Shown here: positions 49,341-57,852 of the stretch, piece by piece
Numbering within the stretch: position 1 is the first letter of the stretch
How the letters are laid out: every line of letters starts with the position of its first letter
NCBI GenBank assembly: GCA_023437715.1
Contig: JAEZFK010000073.1
Span: 1 to 64,000 of the forward strand
Reading direction: 5' to 3'
Length of the DNA: 64,000 nt
From: Bacillota bacterium
Lineage (GTDB): Bacteria; Bacillota; Clostridia; Lachnospirales; Lachnospiraceae
Translations under genes and position numbers: made by a program
Notes under the pieces: generated by a model
Databases searched by the model: none
Seen by the model: the letters and a program-made list of their open reading frames with translations, nothing else
What the model was told of the DNA's origin: nothing

Positions 49341-50894
49341 TTATCTCACCTCATAATGGTCAATATTGTCAAGCTCAAAGGCCTCTCCCGCCTGTCCCGA
49401 AATCTTCACATTGTCGCAGATGAGAGTATTCACATTGTTGATGAAAAAGCCTTTTTTCGTACACTCTCCCACCCCTGACAGCATGGCGGGCGCTCCTGCC
49501 TTCGCCTCGTCCGCAAAGGATACGTCCACATTTTTAAATTCAACCCGTTCAATCTTCTTCTCCGGCAGTCCGTAAAGGAAAGAAGCGGCTACATGGCAGT
49601 TTTCCGCCTTGATGTTGGTAAAATACAGCCGTCCGATCTCCGGAGTTCTCTCATCCACAGGCAGCGCTTCCCTGCACTGCACGTAATCGGATTTTCCGTC
49701 GGGATCGCAGAAATAAAAGCTGTTGACCACAAAGGGAGTCATGACATGATCCATGTGGATGTGGTCAAAATAAATTTCCGACAGCACGGAATCCTTCCCC
49801 CGGCCTCTTCTCGTCTTAACCCTCAGACCTCTGTCCGTATGGCGGAATAAGCACCGTTCCACCCGGATGTTCTTCACTCCCGCGCCTACCTCGCTGCCCA
49901 CAGTAACCGCTCCGTGGCCGTTCTCCATCAGGCACTGGCGGATGACGATGTTCTCGGAAGGAGTCTTGTACCTGCGGCCCATGTAAATTTTCCCGGACTT
50001 TATGGCAATACAGTCATCTCCCAGGGAAAAATGCAGGCCCAGGATCTCCACGTTTTTGCAGGATTCCGGGTCCAGACCGTCGGTGTTGGGGGAATCCGCC
50101 GGATTTTTAATATCCAGGTCCAGGAATTTTAAATCCTGGCTGAAATAAGGATGAAGCACCCAGGTAGGGCTGTTTTTTAAGGAAATGCCCTGAAGAGTCA
50201 CGTTTCTGCACCGTTCTAAAAATACCATGCGGGGGCGGAAAGCTCCTTTCATCTGGCGGACATTATCCCACCAGTTGTCAAAGGAGGCCTGGCCGTTAAT
50301 CAGGCCGCGTCCATAGATTGCCACGTCCTCCACATCGATTCCGGTTATGATTGCGGCAAACATGGGAAGAGGATTTCCCTCCCAGGTTCCCAGGTTGTAA
50401 TCATCGGTTTCATCGTAGCTTTCAATCATACCAGAAAACCTGGGATATTTGTAACGGTCCGTATCTGCCGCCAGCTGGGCTCCCTCGGCCAGCTCAAGGC
50501 GTAAATGGCTCTTTAAAAACAGGCTGGTAATCCGGTAGGTTCCCCTTGGAACCAGCACCCGCCCGTCTTTCGGACAGGCCATGATGGCCGCCTGGATAAA
50601 GGGGGTGTCGTCCTGGACTCCGTCTCCCTTTGCGCCTGTTTCCCTGACATTTAATGTCACAAATTCATAGTCGGTACGGAAGCAGACCTCCGCCTTTTCT
50701 CCGTCCCTTTCCAGGCAGACCGTATAATCCGTATCCGGCTTCAAGTCAAAGACCGTAAATACCACACGGTTTGTCTCCCCCTGAGCCTTTCCGTTTACCA
50801 GAATCTTTCCCGGTGTTTCAAATTCAAAAATCTGTTCCGTGACCGTTTCCACAGTTACGGACCTGGCCGTCTTGTAAACAACTTTTAATTCCAT
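49341..50894 (-). CDS. GH28 polygalacturonase/exo-galacturonidase
   Basis: A 517-residue protein with an N-terminal fibronectin-III-like region (about 1-80) and a right-handed beta-helix. The GH28 catalytic set is complete: NTDGLDPE, GDDCIAIKSGK and GHGAVTVGSE, then RVKTRRGRG. There is no signal peptide, so it is intracellular and should cut imported (rhamno)galacturonan oligosaccharides, matching the cytosolic GH105 encoded upstream. Confidence 0.93.
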   Translation of the reverse strand: MELKVVYKTARSVTVETVTEQIFEFETPGKILVNGKAQGETNRVVFTVFDLKPDTDYTVCLERDGEKAEVCFRTDYEFVTLNVRETGAKGDGVQDDTPFIQAAIMACPKDGRVLVPRGTYRITSLFLKSHLRLELAEGAQLAADTDRYKYPRFSGMIESYDETDDYNLGTWEGNPLPMFAAIITGIDVEDVAIYGRGLINGQASFDNWWDNVRQMKGAFRPRMVFLERCRNVTLQGISLKNSPTWVLHPYFSQDLKFLDLDIKNPADSPNTDGLDPESCKNVEILGLHFSLGDDCIAIKSGKIYMGRRYKTPSENIVIRQCLMENGHGAVTVGSEVGAGVKNIRVERCLFRHTDRGLRVKTRRGRGKDSVLSEIYFDHIHMDHVMTPFVVNSFYFCDPDGKSDYVQCREALPVDERTPEIGRLYFTNIKAENCHVAASFLYGLPEKKIERVEFKNVDVSFADEAKAGAPAMLSGVGECTKKGFFINNVNTLICDNVKISGQAGEAFELDNIDHYEVR

Positions 50895-50930
50895 ATTGAT
50901 TTTAACCTCACCTGTCAGAATATCAGTAAA

Positions 50931-51611
50931 CTACTGCTGTGCCTTGTTCCGGATCATATCCTGTGCCTTAAACATCTCCCACAGGCCCGTCTGGGGCGCC
51001 TTCTCCCCGTCCGCCATGCTTTTACGCACAAGCTCTCCCATATATCCGTATTTTTCTTTTTGAAGAACGCCTATATTGCATGCTTTTAAAATGGAATAGC
51101 CGATTTCCAGTGTTTCCGAAGAATCCGGCAGCTCCTTGATCCTGTCCTTGACCACAGTCTTAAATAAATCCCGCAGTTCCCTGTAATACTCATAGATTTC
51201 TTCCGACATCTGCCCCACCGTCTCGATTAAGGACACCAGGTCACTTCCTGTAAACCTGTCCTTTTCCCGGAAGAAAGCTGCGATCTCATTATAATGCTCT
51301 TTCCTTTTATAGCTTGTTTCATATGCGGCAATAAACGGCATCAGCTCTGTGGTCCAGCTTTTCTGCTCTAAAATGGCTTCCATCCTCTGCCTGTATCTCT
51401 CATCGCCCGTCTGCTTCAAGGCGAAGAAATATGCTAAGGCATCCTGGGCTGGAAGATCCTCTGACAGCCCTTTAGGCGGCTCTCCCGAGGCTGCCAGCCG
51501 GCTTAGGCAGGCCATGGCATAATCCTTATAGGAATCTTCCCCTGTGGCCTCATACATCTGTATGGCTCCTGTCAGCTGGTACGGTTTTAATGTCTCATTT
51601 TTACATTCCAT
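50931..51611 (-). CDS. Helical protein of unknown function, first in the GH28 operon
   Basis: Not recognised. A 226-residue soluble protein, strongly alpha-helical with Tyr- and Glu-rich helices (YEATGEDSYKDYAMACLSRLAAS, FFALKQTGDERYRQRMEAIL), somewhat like a piece of an alpha/alpha-barrel of the GH88/GH105 type but without visible catalytic residues. ATG 51611 is preferred over 51647, which lies in a 12-bp hairpin; AAAGGG is 12 bases upstream. It is controlled by the TGTAAG-NN-CTTACA operator. Confidence 0.65.
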   Translation of the reverse strand: MECKNETLKPYQLTGAIQMYEATGEDSYKDYAMACLSRLAASGEPPKGLSEDLPAQDALAYFFALKQTGDERYRQRMEAILEQKSWTTELMPFIAAYETSYKRKEHYNEIAAFFREKDRFTGSDLVSLIETVGQMSEEIYEYYRELRDLFKTVVKDRIKELPDSSETLEIGYSILKACNIGVLQKEKYGYMGELVRKSMADGEKAPQTGLWEMFKAQDMIRNKAQQ

Positions 51612-51636
51612 GATTTTCTCTACCCTTTTCCTTATG

Positions 51637-51667
51637 GGAGCCGCCATATGAATGATATGGCGGCTCC
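51637..51667 (-). other. 12-bp leader hairpin
   Basis: GGAGCCGCCATA (51637-51648) pairs perfectly with TATGGCGGCTCC (51656-51667) in the 5' leader of the GH28 operon, shortly before the ribosome site. No T-tract; probably protects the mRNA 5' end. Confidence 0.6.
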
Positions 51668-51720
51668 TGTGAAATATGTGTGCTTATTCCAATGGTTCCG
51701 GCTGCTTCCATTTATGTTTA

Positions 51721-51778
51721 TGTAAGTACTTACATTTTTCTTTATATTCATTATAGCATCTGCAACCATATAATTCAA
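51721..51778 (-). promoter_or_regulatory. GH28 operon promoter and TGTAAG-NN-CTTACA operator
   Basis: Minus-strand TTGAAT (51778-51773)-N17-TATAAT (51755-51750). The 14-bp palindrome TGTAAGTACTTACA (51721-51734) lies about 15-30 bases downstream of the -10, a roadblock or start-site repressor position. It is identical to uxaA operator B. Confidence 0.85.
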
Positions 51779-51794
51779 GAGCGGAAATTCCGGT

Positions 51795-52922
51795 TTAAAC
51801 GGATTCAGCCTTTCTCATCTCCGTATAAGCCAGAAGGAAAGGTCCCACTCCCTTGGCGTCATCCTTCACCACAGGCTCGGACATGTAATAGTCAAAGGTT
51901 CCGTTTCTTCTCTCTTTGCCTCCAAGGCCTGCAACCAGGCAGATTCCCCCAAGGCTCATATTTCCCTCTTCCATGTGAAGATAGGTGTCGCAAATCCCCT
52001 GGAACGCCTTTTTTCCGTACTGTCCATAGCTTTCCGGCAGATAGCCAAGGCGTACTCCCTTTAAAATCGCATAGGCAAAAATAGCGCTGCCGCTGGTTTC
52101 CAGATAGTTCCGGTCCATGCCGCCTAAATTGACCACCTGATACCACATACCGGATTTATCCTGATATTTCAACATGGAATCAATCAGGTCAAGGAAAGCT
52201 TTCTTCATCTCATTTAACGCTTCCCCGTTCTCCTGGCCCGCCTTGTCCATGGTATCCAAAAGAGCCATGGAATACCAGCCTAGGGCCCTCAGCCAGAAAT
52301 TCTGGGACAGTCCTGTCACCTTATCGCACCAGAACATTTCCCTGGAGGAATCATAGGCATGGTAGTAAAGCCCGGTTTCGGAATCCCTCATGAGCTTCGC
52401 CACATTGGCAAACTGGCTGTAAATATCATCGCAGTTTTTCCTATTGTTGAACCGGACCTCGTATTCCATGTAAAACGGCTGGCACATATAAAGGCCGTCA
52501 AGCCATACCTGATTGGGATAAATGTTTTTGTGCCAGAAATTCCCCTCTTTTGTACGGGGCATTTTCCCGATCTGGCTGTATACAAGGTCAATGGCTTTTC
52601 TGTATTTTTCTTTTCCCGTAAGATCGTAAAGCTCAAACAGGGTCTTTCCGGCGTTGACATTGTCAATGTTCAGCTCTTCCACATCATAGCCGTCAATAGT
52701 CCCATCCTCTTTTACCCGGTAATCAATAAAGTTATCGGCAAACTCCAGATACTTTTTTTCTTTGGTAATGGCATACATTTCTAAAATAGCTTTGATCATA
52801 CAGCCGTCTATGTAATTCCAGCCCGCTTTCTCTCCCTTAAGAATCTTTTCAATATTCCATACCGGGCGGTCCGGGGTGCTTTTTTCCATCAGTTCGTTGA
52901 TATACCTTTCAATTACGTCCAT
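51795..52922 (-). CDS. GH105 unsaturated rhamnogalacturonyl hydrolase
   Basis: A 375-residue cytosolic (alpha/alpha)6-barrel enzyme like YteR. Conserved pieces: WNYIDGCMIKAILEMYAITKEKKYLEFADNFID, the catalytic aspartate region NQVWLDGLYMCQPFYMEY, GLYYHAYDSS and WLRALGWYSMALLDTMD. It removes the 4,5-unsaturated galacturonic acid made by lyases. Upstream DNA contains a 10-bp tandem repeat and a TTGAAA-N17-AATTAT promoter candidate near 53225. Confidence 0.92.
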   Translation of the reverse strand: MDVIERYINELMEKSTPDRPVWNIEKILKGEKAGWNYIDGCMIKAILEMYAITKEKKYLEFADNFIDYRVKEDGTIDGYDVEELNIDNVNAGKTLFELYDLTGKEKYRKAIDLVYSQIGKMPRTKEGNFWHKNIYPNQVWLDGLYMCQPFYMEYEVRFNNRKNCDDIYSQFANVAKLMRDSETGLYYHAYDSSREMFWCDKVTGLSQNFWLRALGWYSMALLDTMDKAGQENGEALNEMKKAFLDLIDSMLKYQDKSGMWYQVVNLGGMDRNYLETSGSAIFAYAILKGVRLGYLPESYGQYGKKAFQGICDTYLHMEEGNMSLGGICLVAGLGGKERRNGTFDYYMSEPVVKDDAKGVGPFLLAYTEMRKAESV

Positions 52923-52966
52923 GCGCTTCTCCTTCTCTTGCTTTTGCCTTAGTCAGGCTTCATGCG

Positions 52967-53055
52967 GCTTTATTTAGTTTATTTAGCTTCATTTAGCTTT
53001 CTCTAGCCTCATATAGCTTTATTTAACCTCATATAGCTTTATCTACCCTTATCTG
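52967..53055. repeat. Degenerate 10-bp tandem repeat, about nine units
   Basis: Units such as GCTTTATTTA, GCTTCATTTA, GCCTCATATA, ACCTCATATA and GCTTTATCTA follow each other with a period of 10 (one unit has 9). It lies 45 bases upstream of the GH105 start. The rest of the 530-base gap holds a hairpin AGAGCC/GGCTCT at 53156-53175 and the operator at 53370. Confidence 0.8.
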
Positions 53056-53354
53056 TTCTTGCCCGCCTGTAGCTTGGTCTGCCTTATATTAGAATAACCG
53101 TAAAGCAGAAAGTTGTCAAACTCCGAAAAAAGCAGAAATTCCTGCGCAAACCTTAAGAGCCCCAAATAAGGCTCTGCAAAAGGGAAATATATAGCCATAA
53201 TTCTTACTTTACACTATCTTTTCAAATCCATTTTCGGCATCTTATATAAAGTTATTTTTTTAACATGCCATTTTCCAATTGCTTTTAGGTAATTTTCATG
53301 ATATTTTTTCGGAAATTTATTCACTTTTTCCCTTTATACTTTAAAATCTTATGA

Positions 53355-53383
53355 TATGATAGTTAAAGGTGTAAGCACTTACA
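53355..53383 (+). promoter_or_regulatory. Esterase promoter -10 and TGTAAG-NN-CTTACA operator
   Basis: TATGAT at 53355-53360 is followed by TGTAAGCACTTACA at 53370-53383, over the expected transcription start of the plus-strand esterase. The -35 is weak. The site lies in the divergent gap shared with the GH105 gene. Confidence 0.7.
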
Positions 53384-53453
53384 ACATATTCAGAAAACTA
53401 CTGCTCTTACGCCTCTCCGTCAGGAAAGGAAAAAAGAAAGCGAGGAACAAAAC

Positions 53454-54290
53454 ATGAAACAGTATACACAGCAGATTCTGATTACGGACGAACAGGCGGG
53501 CAAGAAAAAGCTGACCCCGGCCGCCAGCCTTGATGCCTATATTCTGGACCCCATCAGCGTCGCTCCTGACCGGAAGCGTCCGGCGGTCATTATATGCCCG
53601 GGGGGCGGCTATGAGCGCCTGTCGGACCGGGAAGGGGAACCGGTAGCCACCCAGTTTTTATCCATGGGATACCACGCCTTTATCCTGCGCTACAGCGTTG
53701 CGCCTGATGGTTTTCCTTTTGCCCAGATGGAGCTGGCTTATGCCATATCCAGCGTGCGCTCCCACGCCCAGGAATGGCTGATTGCCCCTGAAAAGATCGT
53801 GGTGTGCGGCTTCTCTGCCGGAGGGCATCTGGCATGCAGTCTGGGGACCTTTTGGAACCGGGAATTTCTGTACGGACCTCTTGAGCTGACCGCAGAAGAT
53901 ATACAGCCAAACGGACTGATTCTGGCCTATCCGGTAATCAGCGCAGGGCCGTGCTGCCATGCAGGGTCCTTTAAAAATCTCCTGGGGCCGGAAGCGGAGG
54001 ATGAAAACATGCGGAAGATGGTTTCCCTGGAGCATCAGGTAGGAGCCCATACGCCAAAGACCTTTTTGTGGCATACCTTTCCCGATGACTCCGTACCGGT
54101 GAAAAACAGCCTTTTACTGGCAGATGCCATGACAGAGCATGGAGTCAATCTGGAATTACATATTTTCCCCGTAGGCCGCCATGGATTATCCCTGGCTACC
54201 CAGGAGGTTTCGGAGGCTGACGGACGTTATCTGGAACCCCAGTGCCAGAGCTGGATTCCCCTGGTGAAGACCTGGATGGAACATTTATAA
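53454..54290 (+). CDS. Alpha/beta-hydrolase, acetyl esterase (pectin/xylan deacetylase type)
   Basis: A 278-residue cytosolic BD-FAE/Axe-like esterase. The oxyanion region is ICPGGGYERLSDREGEPVA, the nucleophile serine is in VCGFSAGGHLA (about residue 124), the acid is in HTFPDDSVPVKNS and the histidine in VGRHGLSLA. It would remove acetyl groups from imported pectin or xylan oligomers. Ribosome site AAAGCGAGG; it is under the pectin-type operator. Confidence 0.9.
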   Translation: MKQYTQQILITDEQAGKKKLTPAASLDAYILDPISVAPDRKRPAVIICPGGGYERLSDREGEPVATQFLSMGYHAFILRYSVAPDGFPFAQMELAYAISSVRSHAQEWLIAPEKIVVCGFSAGGHLACSLGTFWNREFLYGPLELTAEDIQPNGLILAYPVISAGPCCHAGSFKNLLGPEAEDENMRKMVSLEHQVGAHTPKTFLWHTFPDDSVPVKNSLLLADAMTEHGVNLELHIFPVGRHGLSLATQEVSEADGRYLEPQCQSWIPLVKTWMEHL

Positions 54291-54307
54291 GAAAAAAAAT
54301 AAGAAAC

Positions 54308-54343
54308 GGCTGCCTGAGCATGTCTTCAGGGCAGCCATTTTTT
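54308..54343 (+). terminator. Esterase terminator
   Basis: GGCTGCC-TGA / TCA-GGGCAGCC stem with T6; may also stop the convergent GntR gene. Confidence 0.85.
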
Positions 54344-54355
54344 CGTTTAATGATT

Positions 54356-55120
54356 TTATATTTTCCAGCTTATTCCCACATGGGACATCTGGTCGTCTTC
54401 ATCACTGGATATGATATAGGAGGTGTTTTCCCCTTTCAGTATGCTGACTGCAATATGCTGCGGAATCCCCTCTTCATTGTATGTGATCTTAAAGAGATCA
54501 AACAGAGGGTCTCCTATATGGCACCGTAAATAAGTGGAAATCTCCTTTGTTGCCTTACGGACCTTTAATACCTTGTAATACCGGTTCAGGTTCACATGGT
54601 AATCATCCTCTAAAATACGGATCACAGAAAAGTCTCCTGTCATCCTGTCAACGATCCCGGGGAAACGTTTTAAGGGAAGATAGCACATATCCATCATCAT
54701 GGGAATGTCATCCGCGTACATAATCCGCTTAAGATACACCACATCTTCTTCGGTTCCGATCTGAAGATCCTCCGCATAGGAGGCCTTTACATGAATAATT
54801 GATTTTTCCAGAACCTCTGTCCTGACCTTTCTTCCCTGGTCTTTCATCGAGTCATGGAACCCCCGCAGGCGGTCAATCCGGGTCTTTAGTCCTGTATTCA
54901 ATACAAACGTTCCTTTTCCCTGTTTACGAACAAGAATTTCTTCCTCACACAGCTCTTTCACCGCTCTTCGGACAGTGATCCGGCTGACCTGGTACTTTTC
55001 TTCAAGCTCCGCCTCACTGGGCATACGGTCGCCGGGGCAGTATATCTTCGCCTTGATGTCCTCTTTGATAGCATCTTTCAATTGTTCATAAAGCGGAATC
55101 AACGCATTCTGATCCAGCAT
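54356..55120 (-). CDS. GntR/UTRA regulator of the Amadori operon (FrlR-like)
   Basis: A 254-residue HutC-type regulator: winged helix at about 10-75 (PSEAELEEKYQVSRITVRRAVKELCEEEILVRKQGKGTF) and UTRA domain from about 95. It lies directly downstream of the frl-type operon in the same direction with its own gap. A palindrome TATAACATTATA (55164-55175) in its promoter region matches one at the operon promoter, so it probably represses both, as FrlR does in Bacillus subtilis. Confidence 0.85.
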   Translation of the reverse strand: MLDQNALIPLYEQLKDAIKEDIKAKIYCPGDRMPSEAELEEKYQVSRITVRRAVKELCEEEILVRKQGKGTFVLNTGLKTRIDRLRGFHDSMKDQGRKVRTEVLEKSIIHVKASYAEDLQIGTEEDVVYLKRIMYADDIPMMMDMCYLPLKRFPGIVDRMTGDFSVIRILEDDYHVNLNRYYKVLKVRKATKEISTYLRCHIGDPLFDLFKITYNEEGIPQHIAVSILKGENTSYIISSDEDDQMSHVGISWKI

Positions 55121-55163
55121 AAAAGTTTCTCCTAAATTTTAAAATTGTCTGTATCGGTCATTC

Positions 55164-55175
55164 TATAACATTATA
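55164..55175. promoter_or_regulatory. TATAAC-R-TTATA operator upstream of the FrlR-like gene
   Basis: TATAACATTATA, 44 bases before the regulator start; near-identical to the site at 60260-60271 in front of the frlB-like gene. Confidence 0.65.
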
Positions 55176-55229
55176 TAATACAAAAGCCGCTAAAGCAACC
55201 CTTTTAAGCCCTGCCGGGCTCTGTGACGC

Positions 55230-56048
55230 TTATTCCGTCCAGGGATGGGGATGCCCAAAGCCTCCGCGGACCGTACACGTGACAGCCGAACACCGGGCGG
55301 CGAAGTCAAGGGCTTCCTCCATTGTTTTTCCGCTGCCATGGGCTGTCAGAAACCCTGCGATAAAGCTGTCGCCGGCTCCCATGGTATCAATGACATTCAC
55401 TTTCTTAATGTCCTGGCTGTAAAATGCCTTTCCGTCATAAAATACGGCTCCCTTAGACCCTCTTGTCACTCCGGCAATTTTTGCTCCCAGCTCATGAGCC
55501 TGCATTAATAAGCTTCTGCATTCCTCTTCCTTCATATCCCCGCCGGAGAAAAATGCAAACGTAAGATAGGGACATGTTCTTTCCAGATACTCCTTTTCGT
55601 GCCTGTCTGAAAAGTCAAAGGACACCCTGCATATCTCATTAAGCTCCGGGAGCTCATATTCCAAATTGGAATAACAGCTGGTATGGCAGATATCAAATTC
55701 CCGGATGATCTCCAGGTCTTCTTTTACAAGCTTTATGGCAAAAAGGTGCTGACAGCTGTCCCTGGGTCCAGGTGCGAATATGCGGTCTCCATCCTTTAAG
55801 TAAACTCTGGGCTGGGCGGTATGGGCGTATACCTTTCTGGAACGCTCACAGGAAACCCCTTCCTCAGATAAGCATTTTTTAATATAATCCGCCCGTTCAT
55901 CATCCCCGAAAACCCCAAGATAAACCACTCTTTCCGCTCCGTTTTTCTTACAGTTTACGGCCACGTTGACAGCATTCCCTCCCGGATAATAAACTCCCTC
56001 ATCCACATAGCAGTCTGTTACATTATCTCCTATTGCAATTATTTTCAT
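55230..56048 (-). CDS. frlD: PfkB-family fructosamine 6-kinase (FrlD-like)
   Basis: A 272-residue ribokinase-family enzyme with YYPGGNAVNVAVNCKKNGA at the substrate lid and DTMGAGDSFIAGFLTAHG with the catalytic aspartate near the C-terminus. It would phosphorylate fructoselysine or another Amadori product at C6. The frame extends to 56168 inside the upstream gene, but ATG 56048 with AAAGGA is the evident start, five bases after the permease stop. Confidence 0.86.
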   Translation of the reverse strand: MKIIAIGDNVTDCYVDEGVYYPGGNAVNVAVNCKKNGAERVVYLGVFGDDERADYIKKCLSEEGVSCERSRKVYAHTAQPRVYLKDGDRIFAPGPRDSCQHLFAIKLVKEDLEIIREFDICHTSCYSNLEYELPELNEICRVSFDFSDRHEKEYLERTCPYLTFAFFSGGDMKEEECRSLLMQAHELGAKIAGVTRGSKGAVFYDGKAFYSQDIKKVNVIDTMGAGDSFIAGFLTAHGSGKTMEEALDFAARCSAVTCTVRGGFGHPHPWTE

Positions 56049-56053
56049 CCTCA

Positions 56054-56902
56054 TCATCCTTTCACCGCGCCTGCGGTCATTCCTCTCACAAAGCTCTTCT
56101 GCATGGTTAAAAATAATACGATAATGGGCAGACAGGAAATGACCATGCCCGCCAGAACCACGCCCCATTCCGTCATAAGTCCGTCCCGGAATGTCATAAG
56201 CCCCACCGGTATGGTCCGCAGGCTGGAGCTGTCAACAAAGATTGTGGCAAAGACAAACTCATTCCAGGCGTAGTATGCCGTCATAATAACCACTGTGGAA
56301 ATAATGGGCTTGGAAAGGGGCAGATAGATATTCCTGTAAATCTGCATGAGCGTCGCCCCGTCAATGGTGGCAGCCTCCTCCATCTCCTTTGATATTCCGA
56401 TAAAGAAAGAGCGGATCAGCATAATGGATACCGGAAGGCGGAAAGCAATATAGGGAAGTATCATGGCTAACAGCGTGTTTTTAAGCTTCAGCGCCTTTAA
56501 CAGCATGAAAAGAGGAAGCAGGCATACCTGAGGCGAGAGCAAAAGGCCGCACATACAGAAGAGAAAAACAATATTTCCCATCCTTCCTTTCATCTGGCAG
56601 ATGCCGAAAGCGGAAAATGTGGACAGGAAGACCACACCTGCCAGGGTGCACAGGGTAACTGCCGTGCTGTTGATAAAGTACTGGGAAATTCCCTTATGCC
56701 ATGCCGTCGTATAATTTTCTATATGCCACACATCCGGAAATCCCCATACATCCCCATATATCCCGTTGTAATCCTTAAAGGAAGACATGAATATCCAGAA
56801 CAAGGGATATAAAATCAGCGCCGCCAGCAGAAGCAGAATCACAAGCCACATCATATCCCAGAGGCCGTATCTCTTTCTCTTTTTTATTCCTTGTTTCTTC
56901 AT
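56054..56902 (-). CDS. frlM: Sugar ABC transporter permease (MalG type)
   Basis: A 282-residue inner-membrane protein with six predicted helices and the EAA motif EEAATIDGATLMQIYRNIYLPLSKP. It overlaps the other permease by four bases. Gene order matches frlM in the Bacillus fructosamine operon. Confidence 0.9.
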   Translation of the reverse strand: MKKQGIKKRKRYGLWDMMWLVILLLLAALILYPLFWIFMSSFKDYNGIYGDVWGFPDVWHIENYTTAWHKGISQYFINSTAVTLCTLAGVVFLSTFSAFGICQMKGRMGNIVFLFCMCGLLLSPQVCLLPLFMLLKALKLKNTLLAMILPYIAFRLPVSIMLIRSFFIGISKEMEEAATIDGATLMQIYRNIYLPLSKPIISTVVIMTAYYAWNEFVFATIFVDSSSLRTIPVGLMTFRDGLMTEWGVVLAGMVISCLPIIVLFLTMQKSFVRGMTAGAVKG

Positions 56903-57792
56903 GATCCGTCCTCCTTATCTGTTCCGTATGTGAAAAACTGTACGGAAGACAGCACCGCGGTAATCACAAAAATCAGCATGGCGATGGTGGAAGCATAGCC
57001 CATGTTATTTTTGACAAATCCGGTCTGATACATATGCAGAGACAGCACCATTGTGGCCGTACCCGGACCGCCTCCGGTCAATATATAGGGCTCGTTAAAT
57101 ACGGTAAAGGCTCCTACCACCGTAAGAATCATGGTCACAAAAAACATCTGCCGGACCTGGGGAACCGTTATGTAAAAAAAGCGTTTCAGCTTTCCTGCTC
57201 CGTCCACCTCTGCCGATTCATACAATTCAGACGGAATTTTCTGGATGGCCACAATAAACAGCATGGCCACATATCCGGTGCTCTGCCATTGGGATACGGC
57301 AATGACCGCATACATGGCCGTCTTTTTGCTTCCCAGCCATATGTGGGCCAATTGATCCAGCCCCATCAGATTTAGGAAGCTGTTAAGCAGCCCCATCTGA
57401 GGATTGTATATGAAATCAAAAAGCAGGCACACCACTGTCATGGAAATTACCGTGGGAATGAAATAGATGCTGCGCAAGGCAGGGGCCGCCTTACGAAAGA
57501 CCCCATCTTCCAATACAGCCGCCAGTATAAGGCCGAAGCCCACCTGGATCAGAATGGATATGACCGCATAAAGGAAGTTATTTTTAAGACTTACCAAAAT
57601 GATTTTGTCCGACAGCAGATTTCCGTAGTTCGAGAGCCCAGCCCATTCTTTCGTGACATCCGACAGTGAAAAAGACTGAAAACTGTAAATGACGTTCTGG
57701 AGCAGGGGATAATACACGAAGATACCAAGAATCAACATCCCGGGCAGTACGAAAGCCAATGCCTGTAAATTTCTTTTTTTCTCTCTTTTCAA
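56899..57792 (-). CDS. frlN: Sugar ABC transporter permease (MalF type)
   Basis: A 297-residue permease with N-terminal LQALAFVLPGMLILGIFVYYPLL and the EAA motif ESAEVDGAGKLKRFFYITVPQ. It pairs with the MalG-type permease. No ATPase gene is in the operon, so a shared MsmX/UgpC-type ATPase elsewhere must power it. Confidence 0.9.
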   Translation of the reverse strand: MKREKKRNLQALAFVLPGMLILGIFVYYPLLQNVIYSFQSFSLSDVTKEWAGLSNYGNLLSDKIILVSLKNNFLYAVISILIQVGFGLILAAVLEDGVFRKAAPALRSIYFIPTVISMTVVCLLFDFIYNPQMGLLNSFLNLMGLDQLAHIWLGSKKTAMYAVIAVSQWQSTGYVAMLFIVAIQKIPSELYESAEVDGAGKLKRFFYITVPQVRQMFFVTMILTVVGAFTVFNEPYILTGGGPGTATMVLSLHMYQTGFVKNNMGYASTIAMLIFVITAVLSSVQFFTYGTDKEDGS

Positions 57793-57819
57793 ACTAACAC
57801 CATCCCATCCATTTTAGAT

Positions 57820-57841
57820 AAGAGGCCGAATCCGGCCTCTT
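57820..57841 (-). other. Intra-operon hairpin after the binding-protein gene
   Basis: AAGAGGCCG/CGGCCTCTT perfect 9-bp stem in the gap between the binding-protein and permease genes. Such hairpins usually keep the binding-protein mRNA more abundant than the permeases. Confidence 0.65.
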
Positions 57842-57852
57842 ATCCCCAGTCT

